A DNA stretch of 64,000 nucleotides. Origin: Phaeoceros laevis (taxonomy: Eukaryota; Anthocerotophyta; Anthocerotopsida; Notothyladales). The stretch is from positions 62,001 through 126,000 of the forward strand of contig JBNGIQ010009519.1 in the NCBI GenBank assembly GCA_049999765.1, read 5' to 3'. Position 1 is the first letter of the stretch. Each line of letters opens with the position of its first letter. Shown here one piece after another: positions 34,833 to 46,198 of this stretch. The notes beneath the pieces are model-generated. The model ran no database searches, was not told the origin of the DNA, and worked only from the letters and a program-made list of their open reading frames with translations. The position numbers were made by a program, and so were the translations under genes.

Positions 34833-36928
34833 TCACGAACGTCCTTGCGACGAGTTCGTGGTAGGGCGTTTGTGAATAACGGGCAGCGCAGGGGATGTGC
34901 GGGGGGAGGGATCGAGGAGCAAGAGGGTGTTATAGAAGAGCTTGGCAAACACGTCCAGCGGGCCCGGCACGCAGTAGTGCAGGCAATCCCTGCCTCCGAG
35001 GTGGCCGTCGGGCCTGGTGGCCAGCACCCCGTCCAAATCCAGGTACACGAACCCGAACTCCTCCGTCATACGTCTCGCGATTTTGTTCTGGTTACCGAAT
35101 TCCGCCCAGTGGTAGCCTTTGGCGAATTTGCGCAGCTCCTCCGCGCTCTGGCGCTCCTTGAGGGGCTGTTTGTGCTGGGAGCACTTGGCGTGCCCTGCGA
35201 TGCGATGCGATTTGAACACCACTTACAAACTCGTAAGGTCAGCAATCTTGAAGGGACCTAGCTACTTTATGGGGAACCTCTTGAAAGTGGCAAGCTAGGA
35301 AAACGTTGTGCCGTACGACGTAGAGGCGGTGGAGAAGACATTAATTGATGATGGTGTTCAAAGGTGTAGTAGACGTACCGGGGGGCGTGTTGCGGAAAAA
35401 GACGAGGGCGTTAGGCCAGCGGGCCTTGATGACGGAGAAGGTGTTGATGAGGGACTCCGTGAAGTTGGCGTCCGACTCGAAGTGCGCCCCCTTGTTGAGC
35501 AGCAGCAGCGATATGTTCCAGGGCTCCACCGCGTCCGCCCACGGGTACTCGTAGAAGTTGGCGTGCGGCTCTTGCAGCACGCGCAGGGCGAGGGACAGGC
35601 GGTCGTTGCGCACGTGACCGATGCGGAAGCCGCGCCCGGCCCCCAGCACGTCCTCGCACAGCGCCACATCCCCGCGCGTCAGCCTCTCCCCGGCGCTGCG
35701 GGGCACCTTCCATCCGCTGGTGTTCACCACCAGGTGGTTGAGCAGGATCCAGTAGAGCTCCTGATTGATGGAGTCCCCCACCACCAGCATGTTCCCCACC
35801 GCCCCAATCCGCCTGCAGGCACCGAAATGTGAGNNNNNNNNNNNNNNNNNNNNNNNNNNNNNNNNNNNNNNNNNNNNNNNNNNNNNNNNNNNNNNNNNNN
35901 NNNNNNNNNNNNNNNNNNNNNNNNNNNNNNNNNGCATCTCCGGACTTCCCTGTCAAGCTTGGCATTGCTACAAGAAATTTTCGACATATCTGTTCAATCC
36001 CTAAGGAACCTTGCAGCCAGGCCCAGGGCTGGATTTCAAGAGGAACTCATGAGTACCTGCAAAACTCGTCCCTGTCCAGGTCCAGCAGGGGGCAGCGTTG
36101 CTCATCCGTCTTCCACTCCCACTTGAGCTCCTCTCTCACCTGCGGGCACATGTATGAATTCATCAACTTCCCAGGACTCCCAGTTTTTGCAATTTCAAGC
36201 AAGCCACTCGTGACAACAGACTGTGTCCCCTTGAGACAAGTTTGTAAAAGCTTGTCCCAGGACTTCCCAGCTAGCTACAGCCAAGGAAGGAGAGGCAAGC
36301 TTCTGGGAGGAAGAGGATTTGGAAAGCAGGCTGCAGGCGTACAATCCAATCGGCGGCATTGCCCGCGGCAGCGATCTCGTTTGCCCTGTCTCCCGACACG
36401 CCTCCGGGGGTGGTGTTGTGGAACGCCGCCTCACATTTGTGGAGCGAATTGGAGCCGAACTTGTTGGGCACGATGTACCTGGGCTCACCGTTGTACACCC
36501 ACTTCCCAGAATCGCTGCTGCATATTCACAAAACGGTACACAGCAAGGATCCTCCGGATCAGATTGTCCTCTCAAGTGAGTGAGCAGTTGTAACGAATAA
36601 CGCTGGTCGGCCGGCCGGCACCGTCAACCGCCTAGTACCTGAAGAAGCAGTCGACATGGCGGCGGAAGTCGGCAGCTGCAGCGGCCCCGTGGAGGCTGCT
36701 GCCTGCTACTGTAGCCGGCGCGGAGCCGCGGCTGGAGCCTGGAATGATGCACTCCAGGAAGGTGCCTGTGATGTCTTGGGCCCCGTTGAAGCTCCGAGTG
36801 TACAAGAAGGTGAGCCCCAGGAACACCACTGCCGCGTACCACACGATGGTGAAGGGTCTCTTGGAAGCGGGGGAGTATTTGCCTGCCACGCCGATGCCCG
36901 ACTCCTCCTTGCCGAGAAGCTGGAACAT
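34833..36928 (-). CDS. PC-esterase domain protein, trichome birefringence-like (TBL) superfamily
   Basis: Five exons (36928-36639, 36514-36343, 36139-36057, 35812-35379, 35194-34833) join in frame to 446 residues; the 100-N gap 35834-35933 falls in intron 3, so the coding sequence is complete. A short cytosolic tail precedes one membrane helix (FTIVWYAAVVFLGLTFLYTR), giving a Golgi type II protein. A Cys-containing module follows (SGKWVYNGEPRYIVPNKF), then the esterase core with the Ser motif MLVVGDSINQELYWILLNHL, a GHAKCSQHKQPL region, HWAEFGNQN, and the Asp/His motif RDCLHYCVPGPLDVFAKLFY. These GDS and D..H motifs are the catalytic signature of TBL/PC-esterase polysaccharide O-acetyltransferases. 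The GDSINQE and DCLHYC variants differ from canonical TBL (GDSLSRNQ, DCSHWC), so this may be a side branch with a different substrate. Confidence 0.85.
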
Positions 36929-37871
36929 GCTGCCTCTCCTCGTGAACTTGCTCCTTACCGCTCGCTGCCGACCACCGCCTCCTCCGTAACCGCTCAGCTA
37001 ACTAGACTACACTGTCAGCAGCTCTTCTGTCTGGCAACTCGCTTGCTACCCAGTTTTCACGCTGACTCACTAAAAATCCAGCTACGGACAGGTGCGTTCT
37101 GGATGGGCATCAAGAGTACGGACAGAAAAGGCGGGGAGCACAGGTTATGACAGGCCTGGCTGCTCGACTTCTATATTCACTGCTCACAGCTTGCAAGCCA
37201 ACTAAATCGCTTGGGAATAAAACCCTTGGACCAAGTCGTAAAAACGAACCACGTTCCGTGTGCCTCCCACATTCCTCATTCATGGAAAAAAAAAAAATGA
37301 GGGTGCATTGAGAGTGTCAGTGCGAGGCATATATTACTATTAGACGAGCCAGCTTCGTCGTCACACTAGGGTACGGGTCGGGAGTCCCAGTTGAAACTCT
37401 TGCACCGACAGATTCACCCCCAAGCTCACACTTTCGAAACGATATCGGAATCACCCATTTATTACTTCAAGTCAACCTACGGCTGTACCAAGATGTGACG
37501 TGGTCTCATACATGACTTTTTTGCTAGAAACAATGAGACCCGGAAGCGAAATTTTGGACACCCGAAAGCTGTGTGAGGACCAGTTTTTTCACTCCAACCA
37601 GTTTTTTCAATCCAATGAATTGGTACTTCAATTCTGACAGCCAAAATCTGCCTTCGGGGCTCGCACCACGCCAATGCCTTTCTCGTTACAGGGTGACTGC
37701 AAAACATATCCACCACCATGAGTCAATACAGTGAACAGGAGAAACACGAATGCCTCTTCCACCAAACTGTGACAACCAGAGGAATGGGAATGTTTCCATG
37801 GCGATGCTGCTCCGGCACAAAACAAACATGATGATTCTCCATCCCACAGGACATCACCTCTCGGAAAACAT
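36929..37871. other. Intergenic, no gene recognised
   Basis: Upstream region of the PC-esterase gene and 3' flank of the twin-CX9C gene. A run of 12 A occurs near 37287. The short open frames lack recognisable sequence. Confidence 0.45.
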
Positions 37872-38799
37872 TCATTTAGAAGAGCCTTGGCCAGAAGAAT
37901 CAGACAGCCCCTCACCTTGAGCTCCACCTCTGCGGCACTCATTCAGCATGTCCACATAGAACTGGCACTTTGCAATGTCGCTCCCATTCGCTGCGATGCA
38001 CTGCACCCACACGACATCCAACCCACACTCAAGACTCCCACCACAGCGGATTAATGACCTGGACCTAGGTTAGGAGCACGACTGGCACACTTCTTCTACG
38101 GATGACAACAAATGCCAGCAACTTGGTTCAGGCAAGTGCCGCCCCCCCCACTCACATCCTGGAAAGACTTCATTTGGTACGAGCAAGCATCACCACCACC
38201 AACGGTAGTGAGTGCTGGCCCAGACTGCATGGCCGGTGCAGGCTCTGCCGAAGTATGAACATGCTCCACCTGACGGGGGCCCATCATAGAATCCACAGCC
38301 CTGTGTGCAACAGCGCTTCCAGCACCAAACCCGATGCCTGGATAACAAAAACGCCTCATCAGCTGGCCCGAAACGCTACTTCAACCCCACAGGCGCGAAC
38401 ATCTACAAGTGAAGTCCACGAACCTTGCACGATGGTACCGGCAAGGCCGCCAAACATGGAACCACCAGCAGGGGCTGACTGAACCGCCGGGGGAGGGGCA
38501 TGTTGAACTGGCACAAACCAACACAGAACACTTCAGTGCAATTCACTAGCACGTTCACCCTGCCTGGCCGCATCAAATAGCCAAAACTAGGGTTCCTATG
38601 CATCACCTGGTGCCGGAGGGTGCGCAGCTGCAGAATGGTACTGCTTTGCCGCAGGCCTGGGGGCAGGCCTGGGTGCAGGGCGCCCTGAGTTGCACAACAC
38701 AATATACATTCATCTTAGAGCGAGATGTTGCATCGCAGCATTCCACCAATGACGCCGACAGAGCACCATCCACTTACCAGAGCTACGGCTGCGAGGCAT
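37872..38799 (-). CDS. Twin CX9C mitochondrial protein, CHCHD2/CHCHD10/MIX17 type
   Basis: Five small exons (38799-38778, 38684-38607, 38507-38424, 38337-38156, 38000-37872) join in frame to 164 residues, so the gene was only visible once spliced. The N-terminus is basic and Pro/Ala-rich (MPRSRSSGRPAPRPAPRPAA), like the presequence-like head of CHCHD2. A Gly-rich hydrophobic segment follows (MFGGLAGTIVQG, then GFGAGSAVAHRAVDSMMGPR), which is the family hallmark. The C-terminal CHCH domain has the two expected CX9C motifs, C-SYQMKSFQD-C and C-QFYVDMLNE-C, which form two disulfides in the intermembrane space via the Mia40 pathway. Family members affect respiratory chain and cristae. The last 15 residues are Gly/Ser-rich. 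Confidence 0.88.
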
Positions 38800-39238
38800 G
38801 ATTGCTACAGAGGATTGACGCTGAGATTGGTGTTTGGGCCTCCTGATCAATACTGAACCAAGCAAATTGTCAGCAGAAAGACGACCAAGCGGAACTATGG
38901 AAACCTTCCAAGGATGCATCACAACGCCATGCGTTTTTGCCCTAATATATGAAGACAACAAATTTTGCCAATCTGTGCAAATTGCCATCGTCAAACAGGC
39001 CTTCAGCACTGAGACTTCTGCACAAGCGCTAAATTTCACAGGGAATCTCAATGAAAGCAGCAAAGTTCGCATTTCAGGAAACACACTTCTCCTCTGCTGT
39101 ACGACGCTTGGGAAGAGCAATTTAGAACGACTCCACCTTAAAGCACAGTACCGACACACCCTCAGGAGGCACTCAGCAAGCAAGAAGTAGCCAACTTGTT
39201 CACCGCGGAAGTCGTAACACCAGAACGGGATGTAGGAT

Positions 39239-39315
39239 CTCACCTGAACGCTGCGAAGCAGTCAGAAGTCGGAACTCGGAATACGCAGAGAGCAAACCCT
39301 ACAACATATATAGGC
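39239..39315 (-). promoter_or_regulatory. Likely promoter and 5' leader of the twin-CX9C gene
   Basis: On the minus strand a CTATATATG TATA-like box at about 39303-39311 is followed by a leader and a consensus donor, CGTTCAG/GTGAGATC, at about 39240. An acceptor (AATCTCAG) lies about 20 bases before the ATG at 38799. This implies a 5'-UTR intron of about 400 nt. The prediction is from sequence pattern only. Confidence 0.4.
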
Positions 39316-39643
39316 AGGAGACCGAACGTTTAACGTTTAATTCCTCGGTGCTTCCACTTGTCTCGAAACTTCCCAGTTTTTCTAATCGCAATAGCCTAGA
39401 GTCAATAGAATCAAATAGATACTAGATATATCGACTAGAGGACCCTCTGCATATGTCGACAATAACTCCATCTTTGAAGCCATTACTAACGGCGTGCTCG
39501 ATCCCAACGTGGAATCGGTGTAGCGCGGCTCCTTGCTACTACTACTAACTAATAGCCTATCTCTATTTAACTTTGTAGCTAACTAGGAATCGACATCCTA
39601 ACCTGGTTCACTAGATGAGGATGCAAGAACGGAAGATTTGACG
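39316..39643. other. Intergenic between divergent genes
   Basis: AT-rich stretch with CTAG- and ATAG-rich simple sequence (39390-39590). It should include the promoter of the AFG1-like gene. No coding frame is seen. Confidence 0.4.
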
Positions 39644-42600
39644 ATGAGGTCAGCGGTGATGTTGTGGCGATTGAGTAGCACACTGCACTCAGGAGCCATT
39701 TTTGCCATGGCTGCTGTCATGGAGAGCTTGGCTCCCCCTTGCTCCACTTCAAAGATGTTGTCAAGGGGTTTCGCAGCGAAGCTGGAGTCATCTGCCGCAG
39801 GTAAATTTATTTCCACTTGGTGTGTAGGCCATGGACATTGTGAACTATACGTCATGGTCTAAGCACCACACTTTTCAGAAAAATGTTCTCGGACAGAGTG
39901 CAACCTCGTTCTTGCCCGTGTTGTTCCACCAAATGTACAGGCAAGCTGGCTGAAAGACCCGGCCCGCTTCAGGAGTACGAAAGGCTGGTGGCTCAGAATC
40001 GTCTTGAGTTTGATCCTAAGCAGCATGGGATAGCAAAATCATTGGAGGACCTGCTGGTGGAACTGAGAATCCATCAGAAGAAGATGGAAGAATACCATGT
40101 CAGTGTGCACATTTTAGGATCTTAGGGATCCTGCTTGAGGCTTGCGTTAATGGATTTGTAGGAAGACTTAGAATGCTGAGCTTATCCAGTGTATTCGAAC
40201 TCTGGAAATAACTCATTGGTCTCTGCTTCAGAGAACTTCTCACCAATGGCAAGCACAAAGGGATCTGAAAAGACAGCAATTACTGAAAGATGAAGCCGAG
40301 ACCGCGGCTCGGCAGAGGCTTGAGCGCATGGCTGAAGGAGGGGTTTTAACACGCTGGCTCAGAAGGTGCCTTTGCAATCAATTTGGAAAAAAAGGATGAA
40401 AATCTTCATGAGTGTTGCTGTATGCTCTGGGTCGCAAGGGCGGTCCAGAGAAAGGGGGGAGGAGAAGACGCTTCCCGTTTTTCGTGTTGGTAATTGCTTC
40501 TGTTTGACCTGCTAGTGTAGAAAAACCAGGAGAACTGAGCCAGAACCTGGGCCTGGGAGGTTGGTAGCACATCTCAAGCGGGAGAAGCTGTTAGATGGCT
40601 TGGTTGGTCTCAAGCCTGAACCGCCACGCCCTCCTCGAGGAATATACCTATATGGAAGTGTTGGTTGCGGTAAGAGCTTCAACCATCTGTCTAGCAGGCT
40701 TTCTGTGTCCCTAGTTGTGACATGTGTATGTTGTGAGATTGTGTCATTGATATGCCGTTGACCTCCTGATTTCTGGATCAGGGAAAACTATGCTCATGGA
40801 TCTTCTTTTCTCAGCTGCTGATGGCGTTGTCAAGCATCGACGCCGGTTGCACTTCCATGCGGTATATGCAGTCTTCTTGTCAACGATGTTAAAGTCAACT
40901 GGAATTTTACATTTAGGTAGGCTGCGGTGTAGGTGATCTGTGTGCAAGGATAAGTTGCTCAGTATGCCGGAAGTGCATGATCGCATTGACGTAGGGTGCA
41001 CACTGGCTATTCTATGTGTTCATACAGATCTGTTGATCGTCCTGACAGGCCATGTTGGAAGTGCATGAATTAATGCATCGGNNNNNNNNNNNNNNNNNNN
41101 NNNNNNNNNNNNNNNNNNNNNNNNNNNNNNNNNNNNNNNNNNNNNNNNNNNNNNNNNNNNNNNNNNNNNNNNNNNNNNNNNAGACGAGTCAAGGTTTCAA
41201 AAAGAGCACAACTCGGAGATGCGAATTCTGGATGCTGTGGCTGATAAGCTACTTGGTGGCGGCACACCTAGTGGGGCAAGTCTGCTGTGCTTTGACGAAG
41301 TCCAGGCAAGTAGTTGTCTGACACTATCGAAGCCTATTCATTTACAGTTTGCAAATGGTTCTACAGCAGATTCACTAGTTTTTCTAGCTCCGGGCTTATC
41401 TGTGGATGTTGCGTAGGTGCTTGTGATTTTCTTGTAATTGTATGGGAACTACCACTGAAACCTGATAGTACCTCCTTTATGGAAGTAACGAGCAAAGGCC
41501 TTTTGCTTGTACTTAGGTTGTGGATGTTTTTACCGCAGTCGCTCTTTCAGGGATTCTGGGCAGACTCCTCCGCAAAGGAGCTGTCCTTGTGGCAACAAGC
41601 AACCGGGCTCCTCTAGAGCTGAACAAAGTAAGAAGTGCTCTGTGCACCATGTGCATTACTATCCGTATAGTTGATAATGTGGAAGTCTATGAGCTTCCCC
41701 ACCTCTTTTATCTCACCAATCTGTTATTGAATGACTGTTTAGGAAGGTCTGCAGAAGGAGATATTCAACTCTTTCATATCCGAATTGCAGCAATACTGCT
41801 GTCCACTCAATGTGGGCCTGGGAAAAGATTACAGGAGACTCATTGCCAGCAGACCTCACCAACTGGTATGCCTTTTTCAAGTTTCTTGATAGCGTTTAGA
41901 GGTTGTCTTGGGTGAAAAGGCGATGAACGGCTGTTATGTACTACTTAAGCCCATGGCCTATTTTGACGTGTGCAGACTGAACAGTCTCATTTCCTCTGGC
42001 CACTAAGTCAACAAACTCAGTCAGAACTAAATCACAAGTGGCATGAAATCACAACCCCGCTTGTGGAGCTCTGCGGTCGTGGAGTTACTCCAAGTGTGAT
42101 CCCTGTGATGTTTGGAAGGTAATACTCCAGTCAAATGAGTCCAACCAACCATTGCCATTGCGTCTGTCCAAGTGCCTAGGAAAATCTTTACATAGATTTT
42201 TTGTCACATAACGTGGGGGGTAAACGAGGTGTCAGTTTTGCAGGATGCTTGAAGTTCCTGAGAGTTGCTGCGGTGTTGCTCGGTTCACATTTGATCAGCT
42301 ATGCGATCAGCCGGTGAGTTGCCTTCTTTATCTGTCTTCAAGCTTGGTAGAGACCTCCTACATACAGTCGAACTCTGAGCATTTACAATCTGCTTGTATT
42401 CTCTCACCTTTGCAGGTTGCGGCAGCAGATTACATAGCTCTTGCACAGCACTATCACACAGTCTTCGTATCAGACATCCCAGTGATGAGCATGCGCGTTC
42501 GTGACAAGGTGGCTTGTCACTTTTTTCCTGCGACCTGGATGACTTCGTTGGAGTTTCTGTTGGATTCTCTAACCCGTGTTTGCAGGCAAGGCGGTTTATC

Positions 42601-43230
42601 ACTCTTGTGGATGAACTTTACAACCATCGGTGCAGACTGATCTCCACCGCTGCAGCACCTATTCAGGAGCTTTTTGCAGGCAACCACGATGAACCACTGT
42701 TTGACCTTGAAAGGTAAACATCTAGCACAAAAGAAAAAAATCAGTCCTGGAACCCTTGTACTTGACCAGAATGCTCATGACATGATGTACTTTCAGCTTG
42801 CAGTTTGAAACTGAAGCTGAAGGCAGCCGACTCCGAACAGATGTTCTGAAGTCAGGTAGTGTATCTCCTGTAGCTTTGACCTCACAAGACCGAGCAAGCA
42901 TCCGATTTATACTCTCGGGTCAGGAAGAAATTTTTGCATTCCACCGTGCTGTACGTCCCTACCGCCGTAGGAATGTGCAGCTCATTTTCGTCTTTTTGTA
43001 TTTCTTCTTTGATATTTCACCTGAGCCTTTGTGGCCCGGATGTTTCATCTAGTTTCTTGTGAAGTCCCGGTTCCCATAACTTCTTATGGTTTTTTCTGTA
43101 TTCTTCTAATCAGGTATCTCGGCTTATTGAAATGCAAACTGCTACCTATTTGCAAATGGTATGTTGTCACCCCGTCTATCAAGAAGTGCAAGCCTTGCTA
43201 AAGGAAAAGCACTCTGTGGACGTGAACTAG
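39644..43230 (+). CDS. AFG1: AFG1-like mitochondrial AAA-type ATPase
   Basis: Fourteen exons are visible: 39644-39800, 39879-40098, 40232-40365, 40521-40669, 40782-40861, 41049 into the gap, from 41182 to 41305, 41517-41627, 41743-41865, 41976-42118, 42244-42313, 42416-42508, 42586-42713, 42797-42950 and 43114-43230. All junctions after exon 2 keep frame; exon 1 to exon 2 does not, so the start is uncertain. The N-terminus looks mitochondrial (RLSSTLHS, LSRGFAAKL). Family landmarks: GPLQEYERLVAQNRLEFDP, Walker A YGSVGCGKTMLMDLLF, Walker B LCFDEVQ, sensor VLVATSNRAPLELNK, PHQLTEQSHFLWPLS and C-terminal FAFHRAVSRLIEMQTATYLQ. AFG1/LACE1 helps clear or mature respiratory chain subunits in the matrix. 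The exon after Walker A is broken by 100 N, losing some residues between HELMHR and DESRFQKEHN. The intron after FDEVQ seems to use a GC donor. Confidence 0.92.
41082..41181. other. Assembly gap, 100 N, inside an AFG1 exon
   Basis: A run of exactly 100 N between codons for HELMHR and DESRFQ of the AFG1-like protein. In other family members only a short, charged stretch separates these blocks, so the true missing sequence is probably small. Confidence 0.99.
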
Positions 43231-46198
43231 GATATTGCTGCCTACAACTAAGCACTGCTGTGCTTCGGAAAGGGTCAGCCCAGTTGATGGATTTCATGAG
43301 ATTGCAGAATCTAAAGTTACAGGAACAGACCAAGTTCAGCCCTGTGCTCTCGTGTTTCTAAGATAGACGAGGGCGCAAGAGGACCAAACAAAGGTGCATT
43401 GGGATACAGACGTGTCAAACATGGGACCTGCATTGATCACCAGGTTCATTGTCAGCTGTTGGAGTTGATGTTGGAAGCTGTGGTGAGAGGCGGAACACAT
43501 CACCAGCTCTGCTTGCCTCTGTTGTTTGTCCAAAAGGAGCAACAGGTGCTGAGGAAGTTTCTTCTGGGTCACGCCAGTTGATGCCGACTCTTGTGTTGTC
43601 TTGGTTCTGTCAAGATTCCGTAAGAGTCAGAACAGGTCCTCGCTGTCCATCATGGGACAATGGAGCGTGGCTTNNNNNNNNNNGCTTGACAGGCCCTCCT
43701 GAATCGCAGTGCGTGGCCTCTTGTCTGCCCCTCGGTTGGTTAAGCCAACAAGAAGCCCGAGGAATAAGGAACGCATCACAATCAACACCTGGCAGAAAAA
43801 TCTCAGTTCCTATGATGCCAGGCTGCAGGCTGCAGGCTTCAGTGGATTTGTGCAACTTTGTGAAACGGTGGACATGTTTTGACAAGGACATGTCGAGACT
43901 CGAAAATCCTAGTTGTTGCAGTCCGACGGTTTGTGCAGAATGTCCCAGTGGCATGTAGTGTGGAGGTGGGAGGTGCAACAGTCGGGATCTTGGTGGTGCA
44001 GCTACGTGGGAACTCCATAATAGCATCAGGATGCCGCACCTCGGTTTTTTTTTTAAAATTTTGCGATCCGTAGACCATCGGTTGTCACCCGTTCTTAAAA
44101 TTTCGAACTGCTGACGAAGCTGTGAAACCTTCGGTTTTACGGTTTGACCTCCCTTCCAGAGTCTAGATGCGTGCACCAGCAGCAACTTACATTTCGTCAG
44201 TTGTGGGCCTGGGACCTGAAGAGCTACTACGGATAACGAGTGGAAGAAACAGAAAGGCTCACTTGCCAAGGACACATATGGTGCTTGGAGCCTACGATGT
44301 GTACACACATGTGCAGGGATCGGAACGATATAATAAGGGCAATCACAGCTGGTAAATGATTGGCAGAAGCCCGGTGGACAGTGTTGCAGATAGGGACCTT
44401 GCTGTGGCCCACGGTGCCGTCACCATCGAGGTCGAAAGGAGTACATGCTGCACATCATTCATGACTTCTGCATGTGACCCTTCATGGCAGGCAATGCAAG
44501 CAATCTTCAACTTTTCCCATCCGCAGCTGGCCTACAGCGAGGCGGAGCTGTTTCAAGCAGCTGTTGGCCTGCAGGCCTGCTCTATATCACGGCCGCCTAC
44601 CGGCAGGCCTGGCCAGAGCCCTACCATCCGGTTTCAGAGTTGTAGGAGGATAGTATATCTGGGATGTCCAGAGCAAAGTGGTGGATGAGATTCTGGAAGA
44701 TATCCAACTCCATTTCACTGTTGTCCTGCTACCGCGAAAGAGGAGACGTCCTCATCTCCCACCTGGTTTCAAGCTAACCAGATGAGGGCTCCTGTGTCTG
44801 ATGCTGACGCGTACACAGCGAAGGCTGTAAAGCACACACTGTGCCTCCACCGTCATCGGTCCTTTGGGTTTTTACGGGTTGGGTGACAGCTGAAGCAAAG
44901 TGGAGCCTGTGTACTGTAGCGCCCATCATGGCTGCAACAAGGACACTCGTTACAAAGACGGATGGAGGATGTACATACCTGCAACAGTCCAGGTGCGGGC
45001 ACATTTTTGCTGGCCAATTTGGAACAAACTCCTTTGCTTACTTTAGAGGTATCTTGACCATGATCATGAAGAATTCATGGATTGCCAGGAAGCCGTGTTG
45101 GACCGACCGGCTTTTGGACATCATCGGCATCAGAAAGATCGATATCCCTGCACCTTTGGCGAGTGGATGTGATCTCAATGACTTGGAATAGTGCTCACGA
45201 GTTGTACCACCTGCTTTCGGCATTAATGCATTGTATGTAGCGCCCTTCTTTGCATCTCTAGCCTGCGACGTTGATGTGCCCTTGGAAGAATTTTGCTAAG
45301 GGCCGTGTTTAAGCGAGACTTCAAGTCCTCGTGATTGGGACCGTTCAATAGATGGTTGTACACACTGCTGGGCCGCCAGTGAGCAATTGCTGTTCATTTC
45401 ACCGCCTCTCTTTCACACCGACCGCTGAGAGCTCACATCAGGATGACCCGCGACAGGAAGGAAGGTATATGGAGGACCCGCCCAGGGCTATAATCCCGTG
45501 ATCCCTTCAGCTCTCACTACATGTCTCCTCCAGTATCACTTCCTATTACTCTTTTCATGAGCTTGAATTCGGCTCTGAAACTTTGAGCCGTGGAAGACCC
45601 GGTGTTCAGTCACTTGATGCTTGCATGTGTGGAGCGACTTGGGAGTGCTGAGAAGAAGCGAAACAGTCTGGTCTCACACTTTCCAACACCCTCTTGGGGT
45701 TGGGAACTTTGAGCTTGTCTTGACGCATAGATAGCAGGGGAATCCATAATCCCAATTGCTTGTTTTCCTTGTCTTCACGCATGCTTATAGGTAGCAGGGA
45801 ACAAAAAAACCCCTGATGAGTTTGCCTCAGCCCCCACCTTGTCTCCCTAAATCGCTGAAGGGAGGAGTCTAGAGGTGGTGGGTGGCAACTTTCAAGAGGA
45901 GGTTTTGCTGTGTTTCTGGATTAGATCTCTTGGTCTAGCTGCTGGGGCTCGGTCTGTGTATTCTGAAGGGCAGCGATTGTGGTTTGGCCCTTGCAGTCAT
46001 GACTTGAGTCGCATGTTTGAGCATTTTGCTCTGGACAATTGGCAGTGCCACCTGTAGGTAGACCGCTGGAGAAGATCTGCAAGCATGGAACCATCCTAAC
46101 AATTGATACTGTGCCACCTGGTAGGTAGAGTCTGAGGTACCTGAAGAACCTTAAGCATTTCTGGACCGTGTGGAAATTAGATCTGTAGCCTAGCGGAG
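43231..46198. other. About 3 kb with open frames but no assigned gene
   Basis: The stretch carries a 10-N gap (43674-43683) and several plus-strand frames that could be exons of a divergent or decayed gene: 43449-43958 (Ser/Gly/Cys-rich), 44167-44355, 44356-44688 and 44841-45191. The last has a Cys-containing stretch (VTKTDGGCTYLQQSRCGHIF) and a hydrophobic part, but I could not join the frames by splice sites nor match them to a family. The 3' part (45200-46198) holds the promoter of the first SABATH gene. Confidence 0.35.
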
